This document shows, one piece after another, positions 1-10,495 of a DNA stretch of 33,473 nucleotides. Each line of letters begins with the position of its first letter. Position 1 is the stretch's first letter. The stretch is from positions 577,547 through 611,019 of the forward strand of contig JAAAKB020000025.1 in NCBI GenBank assembly GCA_010014835.2. The letters are read 5' to 3'. The stretch comes from Apostichopus leukothele. Its lineage: Eukaryota > Echinodermata > Holothuroidea > Aspidochirotida > Stichopodidae. The notes beneath the pieces are model-generated. The model saw only the letters and a list, made by a program, of their open reading frames with translations, did no database searches and was not told the origin of the DNA. The position numbers and the translations under genes are program-made.

Positions 1-37
1 GAAATAACGAAGTACAAGAGAAAACGAGGAAAAGATG

Positions 38-66
38 AGAGGGGGAGGGGGGGGGGGGGGGGGGGG
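38..66. repeat. Poly-G / GGGGA low-complexity run
   Basis: Almost uninterrupted G over about 29 bases, followed by a second GGGGGGAGGGGG tract at about 101-112. Run length is likely uncertain in the assembly. Confidence 0.85.
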
Positions 67-678
67 ACCGATACATCATCACACCCCATCAGATCAACCT
101 GGGGGGAGGGGGTGATACATCAAGATGCAACATCATACCCCATCAGAACAAACAGTAGAAAAACCCAGCCTTATGATTCTTGGCATTAAGCATTTTACAG
201 TCACCTGTTTGATAGAGTAAACTATGTCCAAAGTCAGGACTATTACCCTTGACCATTGTATTTCTCACACCCCATTCAAGGACCCCAACCACTTCAATAG
301 CTGATAAATATTATGTCAAATTCAACCAATAACCAATATGACAAGCCTACCTGTGTTGGAAAAGCAAAATATATGCACTGTTACACCATATGTGACATTT
401 TCTGTACCTAATGGATCCAACAAATAAATGCTGCTACCATACATCTTTAAAATGGTTTGAAATGAACGAGAGCTACATAGCTATAATCTAATTCATTACA
501 AAATATTTCTACAACATTCCAACAACACACATTTCCCTAAAGTCATTGTTTAAAGTAGATCACACAAACATGGGTTATGTCTGATCACTGTTTCAGACCA
601 TGTGAGGTCACAACGATAACCTTTGACATTTCATTGTCACACATGCATGTCATCCTTATCGCAGACAATCATTTGCTT

Positions 679-804
679 TACTGATAATGTGGGGCGTAAA
701 TGCTCTCTAGTAACATGGGAGTGTTTCAGTAGTCAGAATATTACTAATAATGTGGGGCGTAAATGCTCTCTAGTAACATGGGAATGTTTCAGTAGTCACA
801 GTAT
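679..804. repeat. 63-bp tandem duplication
   Basis: Two near-identical copies carrying GTGGGGCGTAAATGCTCTCT, the second 63 bases after the first (GGGGCG at 691 and 754). The period is a multiple of three, which alone explains the short open frame across it. Confidence 0.9.
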
Positions 805-1483
805 TGGTTACTGACAGTTTACAAACTGACATCCTCATTTCTACAAAATGTTTGTAGTCAGGGTCTAAGCTAACAGCATTGCTCAACTGGTTCCACCATG
901 ATCATTGCATTAAAAGACACCAGTAATGTAATACTAAGTGGAGTTTAATTCTTGGAGTCAAAAAATGTGACAAAGTTAGTTCTGAGAGAAAACAGTGACT
1001 GATGTTTCTGTGTTCTATTAGTGAGGTTGATGGTTCAATTCAAATAAGAACACACCAAAGCCACAAATTTAGTGAGTTTGGTTCCAGTACAGATAATTAT
1101 CAGATACTATGCTTGGATTGATATTGTCACTGAAGGCCTGCTATAGACCTTACCCTCTTATGATACCTATGTCAACCTGTAATAATTGCCGATTGCATGG
1201 AAGTACAGTATGCACAAATGCACAGGAATATCCAGATACATTCAACTGTAACAGACTATAGAGACTATAGTTTCATTTCCAACAGGAGGCCTTATGATAT
1301 TCAGTTTCACTACAGTTTACTAAATCAACACTTCCATTTGTTTGCCTTTGCACAGAACAAATAAATGTTAATTACAGTATCACGTAGACCTTTGGCCAAA
1401 GCAATTCTCTGTTATAATAGTGATATGATGGTACGCTACTAAGATTCAATGCAGTTTACAATACATTATAATGATTAAACATG

Positions 1484-1640
1484 CTAATACAATACCATCA
1501 GGCTGTTATAACTGTTAGCGTTTATCTGGCTGTACTAATACAATACCATCAGGCTGTTATAACTGTTAGCATTTATCTGGCTGTACTAATACAATACCAT
1601 CAGGCTGTTATAACTGTTAGCATTTATCTGGCTGTACTAA
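1484..1640. repeat. 51-bp tandem repeat, three copies
   Basis: Unit begins CTAATACAATACCATCAGGC, with starts at 1484, 1535 and 1586; copies differ at one or two bases. The 51-base period gives a spurious repetitive open frame. Confidence 0.92.
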
Positions 1641-1954
1641 AACAAATTATAAAGAAAACCAGGAAGCACAGTAACTTTATGATTCCTAACCATAACATTG
1701 CCATCAATATAGTGATTGATAGATAGAGTCAGAACCAGAAGATCAGAGAGTTCCTTCTCCCTTGATCAGTACTGACATATTTGTGATACTCATTTCTGGA
1801 CACTGATCAAACAAGTCACTGATAAGGATTGTACAATATACTGTTCAAATCTTATGACAAAATGTTCCAATCTCCGGAATGAACAATCTTCCTGTGTAGA
1901 CTCATAGATGCACTGTGAAGCCATGGAGATTTTCATTACCTACAAATGAACTAA

Positions 1955-2240
1955 GGCTGTAGACTTAAATGACCTTTGACCTCCACAAAAAACAAGAGGA
2001 GCCCCATGAACATATCCAGTTTAAGATACATCAAAACTAGAATTACTGAGTTAGTTTGTTTACAAAGTTGCTGAGTTAGTTTGTTTACAAAGTTTTCAGA
2101 TAACTTCCTACTAGTGACCTCAAATAACTTCCCCTTATAATGAAAGCAGTCGAGAACTTACTAACAGTCATCCAAACACCAAGTCCTAAGTTTATCCAGT
2201 GTACAGTGAGTTACCATGTTTACAAGCTAGGGCATCATAT
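1955..2240. repeat. Degenerate interspersed repeat with TGACCT half-sites
   Basis: Contains TGACCTTTGACCT (1970-1982), two 28-base direct repeats CTGAGTTAGTTTGTTTACAA (2044-2098), TGACCTCAAATAACTT, and TGAGTTACCATGTTTACAAG near 2206-2225. The same string order recurs at 7981-8260, so this looks like two old copies of one dispersed family. Class unknown; no terminal repeats or coding capacity seen. Confidence 0.55.
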
Positions 2241-2568
2241 GCTCACACAGAAACAAACACACACCATTGCAAAGGTTCCTTTGGCCTTCTGAAAGAAATC
2301 TAAAATATAAAAGAGCCTATTCACCACAATTCTGTAACTAAGTAGAATGAGTTTTTACATATTTTACACAGCAAATCTAGCTTATACCCAACCTTGCATC
2401 CACTGATGTATGTGGTAATTGCTGAGGTCAGAGGACAATCATTCAGTATTCCATTAGGCTATTGGGAGGCCGGGGAGTCAATAATTAAAAGTAGAACAAA
2501 GTTATGCTTTTTTGTCAACACTGATTCCTCATGACACAATTAATTGCAGTATACTTGAGAATACTTAC

Positions 2569-2642
2569 ACCTTATCTTTCTTCTTTTGAAATAAATTTTT
2601 CACATAAATTGCTTCACTGGTCTTCATTAACTTTTCTACCAT
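2569..2642 (-). CDS. STRA6-like exon: cytosolic helix before TM6
   Basis: MVEKLMKTSEAIYVKNLFQ followed by KKKDK; human STRA6 has SEEYLRNLLCRKK at this place. Acceptor ATTTCCAG. Two overlapping donors are possible: GGT|GTAAGT (exon end 2569, preferred as stronger) or AAG|GTGTAA (exon end 2571). The next exon was not recognised. Confidence 0.7.
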
Positions 2643-5600
2643 CTGGAAATGTAAGTTAGAAACAATAATGAAAAAAAGAATATCAAGAAAATGTGACATA
2701 TTAAAGGATATGCATGTAGTGATGCAAAACAGTGTACATTGTAGCATGACATGCTGACTACAGCACAGCACTGTCCTATGTTGGACTATCAATCCCTCCA
2801 CAAAGAAGTTAAAGGGTTCTCACCGTAATCTTAGACTTTGAAAGTCTCTGTTTAATAGTGACTACAAAGTCGTGAGCAAACTTGCAGTCCAGGAAGAATA
2901 TGCAAATCAATGTAGGTATTTCCCCCAGTCGTGGCTCATAGGAAATACTCTGAAGGAAGAAGAGTGGAGAAGTCAATTTGATGAGAGACGAGTGGTTGTA
3001 AAAACTACTGCATTGTTATATAACTATGTACATGTACTGTACCATGGAATGTGGAGATGTTATCATTACAGCAACTGGAGGATAGTTAAATATTCATAAA
3101 CAAATTAGATTCTATGTAAACATTGTTTGCAACCACATTACAGAACTTCTCATGTTCGTAGGAGGAAAACGTTTTGTGCCTAAAACAGGACTTGGACTAG
3201 TGACTCCAGGAAAACAAGTCTTAAGTGATGTAGCCAGCCATATAATCAATTTCATTGTGACTCAGTTAGAGAGAGCTTGGCAGACCTTCTAAAGTGGGTT
3301 ATTCAGAACAGTTGACGGATAACGACTAGGAACTCCCTTATCTGAGGTTACTGGCGTGATTTCAGTGTTTTTGAATTCCACATTTATTGTCTATTACTAT
3401 AATTGTAACCTTGCCACAGTTATCTTCATTGAATACATTACAAAGAAAGAACTAAATAGATTATTAAAGTCTAATCAGATGGGTCTTTAAAACATTGGTA
3501 TAGGAAAGGTATTCAGATAAGAAGGAATCAGTCCCTAAAACTGGTTGAGGCATTGTCAATATATTTATTCGGTTCAATCTACTTCAATGAAAGAGGTCTT
3601 TCCTTATAGTACGGCTATTTTGCTAAAAGCTTCCTGCACAAAATGTCCAGTTTGCACATGGTCACTTACAATATAACAACATATACATAAACACCCATAC
3701 TAACAAGAGTCTTTTGAGTTTAGTAAAAAAAAAAATCCCAAAATCAAAATATTGCTCAAACTAAATTGCTGTTGATCAGTCTATGCCACCATTAAAGTCA
3801 CCAAATGAATGCAAATAATGAATGTTTCCATCCATATTCAACATTCCTTTGTCCACACAAGTTTGCAAATTAGTATTAAGCACATGTCAATTATATGCAA
3901 AGTGGAATTTTAAAATGTTCAACTTATTCATTATTTGAAATGAAACTCCACTAATAAAGCAGCAATGAGATTTTAGGATCATTAGCATCAAGATATTTAC
4001 TGACATCATCTCAAAAGGCTGCTTTTTATGTTTACCCATGCAATAACCAAACAATTGTTGTTCAGATGCTATTACAATGAAAATTATTTATAGCAATCAC
4101 AAATAATCTTTTGTTACTTACTGTCCCCCTTTTCACAACAGGACAAAGTATGACACTGGCCAACTGGAAGCAAAACCTGGAACATGAATTAACAGACAAA
4201 GGGTATCAATAAATAGCAAAATATATCACACATTCATATTGACAACTTTGTCATAACATGATGGAAACATCAAAAGGTATGGTAAAGTATCATTTTTCTG
4301 ACTCATATGAACCAAGATAATGAGGATTATGAAAATAGTTTCATTTGTTACAGAAACTTGTAACCTGCACGAAGATATTAACATTTTACTCAATACTATT
4401 ATTCATAATGTTCTACATTTCAACATAAAATACTATGAGATTTCATGCCGTAACACTAAGCCATGTTGAACTTAGTGTTAAGCTACCTGTGGAGAGAGGC
4501 ACCAGTGTGGTATTACTATGAATCAGCTCCACATACTATCATGCTATGTACTGTACTGTAGGTGTCTGACAATAATAGACACTTTGAATATTGCTTAAGC
4601 AACAATAAAGACAAAACCAATTAACACCATAAGACAGCTCAATCATGAAGTTTGCTGGAATTGTTTTCTTGCTACTGCATGCAACCTTATCAATGATATC
4701 AGATGGCCACTGTACACACTGTACACACACTGTACCCACACATACCATTGATCACTAGTTTTACTTAAATAAACGCACTCCTAAGTGTCCTTCTTATTTG
4801 TGTACAGAGATAAACTGTATCTGCTTCAACTTCCTCTAATAAAGATTAATATGTCACATAGTGACCTAGATGCTCACTAGACCCTTACAAAATATGCTTC
4901 CTATCTGACTACCAGCTATTTCACGTTGTCAAAATGGTTACAAGAATAAGTTTATAGGTTTGGTTACTTGTTATCTTTAACATTTTCTTCTGTGAGTTTA
5001 ATTGTTTCAGAGCTAGGCTAGCGGACACATTGCATACATGGCATCATCTTCATACATAATCAGTATTAATCACAAGTACTGAACAAACCCAATCACATGT
5101 TAAAAGTCATACACCTCACACCAAGGGACAACATTAGACACAACATTAAGTTTGATGTAACAGTATTCATTCCAAACCACCATTTCTTCTTTGGAGGGCC
5201 GAGGGGGAGAAACATGCTTTTTTAAGAGGGGAGGCGGTACTTCTCTCTTAAAACAACAGACATTTTTCAATCAAACTGATTGCATAACCTAGTCTGGGTG
5301 GTCAATAAGTCAGCTCCTTAGAGGTAACACAAAAGATTTTTGTGGTCTGTAATGCTGTGTTTATAAAGCTTCTGGAAACATTTCATGGATGATCGGCAAA
5401 TAATTCATCTTTGGGGGCGCTTCAATTTATAAACAAAATTAATGTAGTAAATTAAATTCAAAGGGTCATACAGGGCAAAATAAAATATTACAATAAATTC
5501 TGTGTGACCCGACTCCTAACTCCCTATTCTGAAGCAGTCAAATGGTTGCAATCACACAGATCTTCAGTTGAGTTGGATATCCAATAATGTGCAACTATAA

Positions 5601-8600
5601 CATGGCTTGCACAATGTCAACAAAGTTATAAAAACACAAATGCATACTGAAGAGTACTGAGAGTAAACATATTCCAGCGCTCAGACGATCACTCACCAAG
5701 TACTTGTGTACAGAAATCCAAAGATAGATCCAACCAGTTTGTTTCTTGAAGTTATACAGGCAAACATTGGATAACAGTCAACACCAACCTCAAAGGTACC
5801 AATGGTTCCAAGCAAAACTAAAATAAAATAAAAAATAATATCACCAGCTACATCTTGGATGAATAACATCACTGGACTTTTAAACCCACCTATCAGATAT
5901 TGAAAGTTCTTTGCTGGTTAGAAGCACATCTGGCTTCTTAGATACTTATGAAATTGATATTCCTACAGAATTAAGAATACACAATGCACGGATAGTACTG
6001 TACTACCAATATTCACTGTACTTGTAATCTCAATTATATATTATACAAATTAATATGACATTCTGCTAACAGAAAGCTAAACCAAGTGTCAGCATTTGTG
6101 GAGGTGAATGTGACTGCAAATTTTGCAAAGCATTATGTAACTACTTTAGATCAGCAACAAATGCACCACGCATTATAAATTACATCCAACCATAGACACC
6201 AACTAAACATGTTTTCCTAACATAAATCCTTCAAGTATACAAAGATGGTACAATTATGACCAACAAATCAAATCTGTCTTAAGATCCCACAGTGGGTGCA
6301 GTATATATAATTGCCTCATATGTTTCAACAATATATAAAGTTTACGAATGACCAAAAGTTCACTTCCAGAAAAGATAACTGCCATTTTAAGTTAGAAAAG
6401 CAGAAAGCAACAAAGTCTCTCTCTCTCTCAATTCAGCCTTTTTGATATTAAGTTACATTCCATCATGTATATAATTGATATCCTTATCAAAGTTACAATC
6501 AATTGGTTTAATTACTTACTTCTAACCCATGGCTGGCTTGATGTGGATGCATAATAATATTCAAATGAGCCAGAAAACAGATCCAGAATCAGTGTGGCTG
6601 TTGCACCAAATGCTAATGCATACGCCACTCTATTCTCCTGGTTGTCAACCAAATTGATTGGGCTAGAGGAAAATTCAAACAATATTTTAAATTGATAGTA
6701 TTTTCTTATGAAATAGTTTAAACCTAGTCTGTCTGGTACTAGGTAAATTAAGTACGGCCAGGTCAAGAGTGGTTTAAATGACATGGCAGGACGTACATTA
6801 CAGATCAATATTTGACTAACATAACAATACTTCACCTTTTCTAAAATCAATCTGCAAGCATATATATATCTCACAGACCATCTGCAAGTTTTCAATAAAA
6901 AATTATTGTCAATAACATGTATCAATGGAAAGGCAACCAATATGAAAATTTCAATATTTTACCAAAATATTATTTTTTTAAGTCTAGTTCCTCTCATGAT
7001 CAATAAATATGATAATTACCATATACTTTACATGGTAGATATTGAAGTAACCGTAAGTTTTAGGCACCTTCTAAATATGTTCTTATTTCTCTGATGAAAA
7101 TTATGTTCATTATAACATCATTGTTCTAATACCCTACAGTAAATACCTGTTTAATTTTAAACAGCTATCATAGTTGTTTTAGAGATGAGCTAGTGATAGC
7201 TGTACTGTCAGTTTAATCAGTGTTAATTGTTTAATTAGAATATTATGTAAAATGCTTTACTGTAACTCACTATATAAATGCAAAGTGACGTAAACCAAAG
7301 AAACTCTTCATACGTTCGTCTTTCCTCTTCTCCAAGAAACTCAGCAACACAATGATTGTGATCTATACAGTATAGTGAAAGTAAACAGAAAACTCTACTT
7401 GTGATCTATACAGTATATTGAAAGTAAACACAATGATTGTGATATATACAGTATAGTGAAAGTAAACAGAAGAAAACTCTACTTGTGATCTATACAGTAT
7501 AGTGAAAGTAAACACAATGATTGTGATCTATACAGTATAGTGAAAGTAAACAGAAAACTCTACTTGTGATCTATACAGTATAGTGAAAGTAAACAGAAAA
7601 CTCTACAAACCAACAAAAAATATGTTCTGTAAACTGTGTGATGATTATTAGGAATATAATGTTCTGCACATTAAAGGAATTTTAGGAAGAAACAATATGT
7701 TTGAGCTTCCTTTCTGAGTGACATTTTCATATTTAAAATCAATATATAACTTTACTCATCTGGATACGAAACATCTACATGAAATCCACTTGAACTGTTG
7801 TACAGTAAAAGATTTTTTTTGTCTGAGAAACACTTAAAGTGATACCATCTTGGGAAATGACTATACAAAAAATAAATTAAAAAGGACCCCTCTAGGATAG
7901 CAGACAGAGATAATGTACAGTAAAGGCGGAAGATCGTGGAACTCTTTACCAAGTATGAACTTCATCCAAGCTTCAAGCTTTGAGTTATCATGTTTACAAG
8001 TTTTTCAGACTTTGACCTCTGCTGACCTCAGATGATCTTTTACTACCACAAAGACATTGAGGAAGATCTACATGTACCTGATATTTAAAGCTCAACCAAG
8101 TTCTCCTTCTTGTTTTATCATGTTTACAAGGTATCAGGCATTGAACTCTATTGACCTTGAATGATTTTCAACAGGTTTCTTCTACTCACACTTTATCCAC
8201 ATACAAAGTATCAAGTTCATTCATCATGTACTTCTTAAGTTACACTTATCATGTTAACAAGCTTTAAATTTTAGAATGGAGATGAATGACCAGAAACTAG
8301 AGGTCTTTAATGACAGTTAGTGGTTCAGGAAGTTGGCTGAATTAATTTAAGTGTTGGCAAACTGCACTGTGGTATAGCATACACTATAATAATTAATACT
8401 CTTCTAGTAATTAAACTTAAAGAAAAGATACTTTTAAGCTATCTACTTCATTCTGACATTTATGCAGAGGGAGAATTTACAGAGTTAAAGGATAAATACA
8501 GGCAGAATTTTAGTGTTGATATACATGTAGTCCAAGGAATTGGAAAAAAATATTTGAATGCTATGCTATAGCTGTTCCTATATTCAGGATATTCACCTTT

Positions 8601-9168
8601 AAAATATGATCATTCTTTTGAAATGCTCCTTTAAATTTAAATTTACTCAATAGCCCTAAATTTATGTTAATGTTAGTCCATTGTTTCATAAAGTCTAATA
8701 ATTTAACCTATAAACATGATATTTTTATATCTTTTAACTTCATATAGACAACAGAACACCCTTAGTTAACATTCAACATAATTTGTCCTTGACAAAATTT
8801 GTAACATTAAAAATATGTCATATTATGAGGCTATAAAAACTGTCTCGCGTTTTTCGGTTTTGTGTTCTATCTGAGGAACTGACCTAACGATCACTCTGTA
8901 AGTATGTGAAATGCAAACTGTACTTTAATTAATACACTTCAGTTGTTTAAGGTTCATTTCTCAAAAATTAAAATAGAAATAAAACCTCAACTCATAGCAG
9001 TGTCTTTTAATGGCCAACAACATGTAAAAATTTGTTGCTTACAGTCATCTTTAAAAGTTACTAAAAGTATATTACTCACAGCTGGTATTACTGAGTAATG
9101 GATAAAATTCACCCAAAGAATGGATCCAACACAATTGTTGTTTGGCACAGAGGTTGTAGATGGTTCCT
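2569..9168 (-). CDS. STRA6-like vitamin A / retinol-binding-protein receptor (partial, 7 internal exons)
   Basis: Multi-pass membrane protein of the STRA6/RBPR2 family, which moves retinol from retinol-binding protein across the plasma membrane. Coding exons, in order of transcription: 9168-9080, 7362-7271, 6662-6520, 5817-5697, 4176-4122, 2949-2824 and 2642-2569. All have AG acceptors and GT donors, and every junction joins in phase, giving about 233 residues. Visible are an extracellular N-terminal part with one Cys, then TM1 (FIHYSVIPAITIIVLLSFL), followed by EKRK. Next come P-I-N-L-V-D-N-Q-E-N-R leading into TM2, then TM3 with a Y-P-M-F-A-C motif, TM4 followed by L-C-P, TM5, and a basic cytosolic helix ending Y-V-K-N-L-F-Q-K-K-K. 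Remembered human STRA6 has matching segments (YYPLAACATAG; SEEYLRNLLCRKK) in the same order. The first exon is uncertain, and the C-terminal half (human STRA6 is about 670 residues) is not found here. Family call is firm; STRA6 versus RBPR2 is not decided. Confidence 0.8.
2824..2949 (-). CDS. STRA6-like exon: TM5 and cytosolic basic segment
   Basis: Exactly 42 codons: SISYEPRLGE, hydrophobic IPTLICIFFL, then KFAHDFVVTIKQRLSKSKIT. It corresponds to human [20 protein letters not shown] followed by a basic run. Acceptor CCTTCAG at 2951-2950, donor ACG|GTGAGA. Confidence 0.75.
4122..4176 (-). CDS. STRA6-like exon: end of TM4 and CP motif
   Basis: One base completing Trp, then 18 codons FCFQLASVILCPVVKRGT. 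The L-C-P that closes the helix matches the E-C-P in human STRA6. Acceptor TTCCAG, donor ACA|GTAAGT. It is too short to stand alone; support comes from phase on both sides and position between its neighbours. Confidence 0.75.
4451..4480. other. Perfect hairpin in a STRA6-like intron
   Basis: TAACACTAAG at 4451-4460 and its exact reverse complement CTTAGTGTTA at 4471-4480, with a 10-base loop. No known role; could be a remnant of a palindromic element. Confidence 0.5.
5697..5817 (-). CDS. STRA6-like exon: TM3-TM4 with YPMFAC motif
   Basis: Two bases, 39 codons, two bases. LLGTIGTFEVGVDCYPMFAC is followed by ITSRNKLVGSIFGFLYTST. Human STRA6 reads GLFYYAALYYPLAACATAG then LLGSTLSW here, the best family match in the window. 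Acceptor TTTTAG at 5819-5818, donor ACTTG|GTGAGT. Confidence 0.85.
6520..6662 (-). CDS. STRA6-like exon: TM2 and extracellular loop
   Basis: One base plus 47 codons plus one base. It reads PINLVDNQENR, then the hydrophobic VAYALAFGATATLILDLF, then an aromatic loop ending SSQPWVR. Human STRA6 has P-V-D-F-L...R followed by its second membrane helix at the same place. Acceptor CCTCTAG, donor AGAA|GTAAGT. Confidence 0.82.
7271..7362 (-). CDS. STRA6-like exon: rest of TM1 and cytosolic KR-rich loop
   Basis: Thirty codons plus two bases: ITIIVLLSFLEKRKDERMKS, then F-F-G-L-R-H-F-A-F-I. Acceptor CTGTATAG at 7370-7363 and donor ATATA|GTGAGT at 7271. It completes the hydrophobic run begun in the previous exon and adds the basic loop expected on the cytosolic side. 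Its acceptor and first 17 bases are repeated in the tandem array immediately upstream (7346-7608). Confidence 0.8.
7346..7608. repeat. Tandem array copying the STRA6-like exon acceptor
   Basis: Six copies of GTGATCTATACAGTATAGTG start at 7358, 7401, 7439, 7485, 7523 and 7566. Two subtypes alternate: A carries CACAATGATT before the core, B carries GAAAACTCTACTT. This gives three higher-order units of about 81-84 bp. On the minus strand every core but one (7439) keeps the TACTGTATAG|ATCAC acceptor, and subtype A also repeats the first 17 exon bases. The true acceptor is the copy joined to the exon at 7362. Confidence 0.88.
7981..8260. repeat. Dispersed repeat with about 130-bp internal periodicity
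   Basis: TTATCATGTTTACAAG occurs at about 7985-8000 and 8115-8130, with a weaker copy (TTATCATGTTAACAAG) at about 8246-8261. Between them lie TTGACCTC / TTGACCTT tracts. Related to the segment at 1955-2240. Confidence 0.55.
9080..9168 (-). CDS. STRA6-like exon: extracellular tail and start of TM1
   Basis: Acceptor GAAACAG at 9171-9169 and donor GCT|GTGAGT at 9080. The 89 nt are 2 nt completing a codon plus 29 codons, EPSTTSVPNNNC followed by FIHYSVIPA. Several Asn residues and one Cys precede the first hydrophobic segment, as in the family. Confidence 0.75.
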
Positions 9169-10320
9169 CTGTTTCAAGTAAAAACAAATAACAATTAATT
9201 GACAGATAAATAAATGCATATATTACATCAAAACAGAAACCTACAGATGTAATGTATTTACTGTAGTGTTACTATACAGTATCTATTGACAATAAAATGA
9301 TATATTGTACCTAGCAATAGCCGACAGTAGGCCTACATTCATGTTTTCCCGTCATAGGTGTACATGTTTTAGGCCTAGGCCTACATGTTTTCAGTTATCC
9401 CTGTCGAAAAATTCAAGATTACGCACCCAAAGTGGAAGTAACATCGGCAGCCATAACAAGAGAGGACGTGCTCAGCTAAGAGTAAGACAACCTCGTTTCC
9501 AGCGAAAGAGTTTGGACACGCAAGCGCCACTGAAGCCAACTCAAAAACTGATCAATCCTCCATATACCTAAAACTCGACCCAGAGACTACTTAGTAACGT
9601 TTTGTTCGCCAAAGAGTTAGTGTAACACTAACTTTGTACATCACAGTCAAAATACAGCTGATGGCTCTCCCGGCAGACAGCTCGATGCATGTATGACTCA
9701 CTGTGTTTACTTCTCCAGCTAGAGAGGATATGTATGTAGGTATATTCCAATAGAGTCTACATCAATCCGCCCGAGTGTTCTCGCTGGGGAAAAGTGGGGA
9801 AAAGCACATCATTTGTCAGCTATCCAGTGATGGGTAGGATTTAGCTAGTGAAAACTTCTACAAGGACTTAGTGACCACATTACTCTGACGATTTAGTGTG
9901 CAAGTCATGGTGCAAGTATATGGAGTATGCTACCGTTAGCCGACTGTTGTAAAGAGTGGTATCAATTATGTGTGGCGTCCTCCACTTTCAGGCAAGGCGT
10001 CACGAGCAACTGCACAACAGGCTCTGAGTGATTCCATGTGTTCCTAAACCGATGAACAGACATGAATGCATGGAGATGATTTGAAGATAATCATTGTCAT
10101 GCATGATTGGTCAGCTCGAAACTCAAAATATATATCAAATATATCATTACCCATGTATGACGGGACGCTTTAGACCACATGGGTGCAAAATGCGCCCGAG
10201 CAACACTACTGCGGTCCACTGGCACTAGATGTGGCCCGTGGAACCTTATAATGTCCAATCGTAACAACTGAAAAAATTATTCACTGAATAAGGTCTAATA
10301 TTGTGATCTTTTATTGGTAC

Positions 10321-10495
10321 TTTGGTTCCCACTATTTTTTGTCGTTTCGACTGTGATGCGGTCTGCGGACGGTAAATTATGGCTCGCAAGATCAATTTCG
10401 TAACTATCCATGTACGTGTTAGATAATTGTCCGAGTACCACTTCTTCGTAGTATATAGTGTTCATGGTGCTTGTTGAGATTCCACCTGAACGCAT
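10321..10495 (-). CDS. Tentative first coding exon of the STRA6-like gene
   Basis: An ATG at 10495 (a second, in frame, at 10465) opens a frame reading MRSGGISTST, then MNTIYYEEVV and an acidic, Tyr-rich stretch, ending NSGNQ. Human STRA6 also begins with a short Tyr- and acid-rich extracellular tail without a signal peptide. A possible donor (AAA|GTACCA) at 10321/10320 leaves one base, which fits the AG-first acceptor of the exon starting at 9168. The donor is weak and no homology could be read directly, so another first exon is possible. Confidence 0.33.

Larger units (their letters stand above)
1..2568. other. Left flank: intron or 3' part of the STRA6-like gene, no exon recognised
   Basis: No segment matching the missing STRA6 membrane helices could be read on the minus strand. 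The stretch holds a G-rich run (38-66), a 63-bp duplication, a 51-bp triplication and a TGACCT-rich interspersed repeat. An open minus-strand stretch near 1945-1790 after a TTTGTAG has no recognisable family features and was not called. Confidence 0.5.

Noticed and set aside
1790-1945. Open minus-strand stretch after a TTTGTAG acceptor-like site
   Set aside because: Its translation does not resemble STRA6 membrane helices, and a donor in a fitting phase is not clear.
6663-6940. Upstream part of the minus-strand frame running into the STRA6-like exon
   Set aside because: Only 6520-6662 is family-like. A CCTCTAG acceptor at 6664-6663 and exact phase with the previous exon show the rest is intron.
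9305-9571. 88-residue plus-strand frame with basic residues
   Set aside because: No recognisable domain, and it lies in the presumed first intron of the minus-strand gene; contains TAGGCCTAGGCCTAC repeat sequence.
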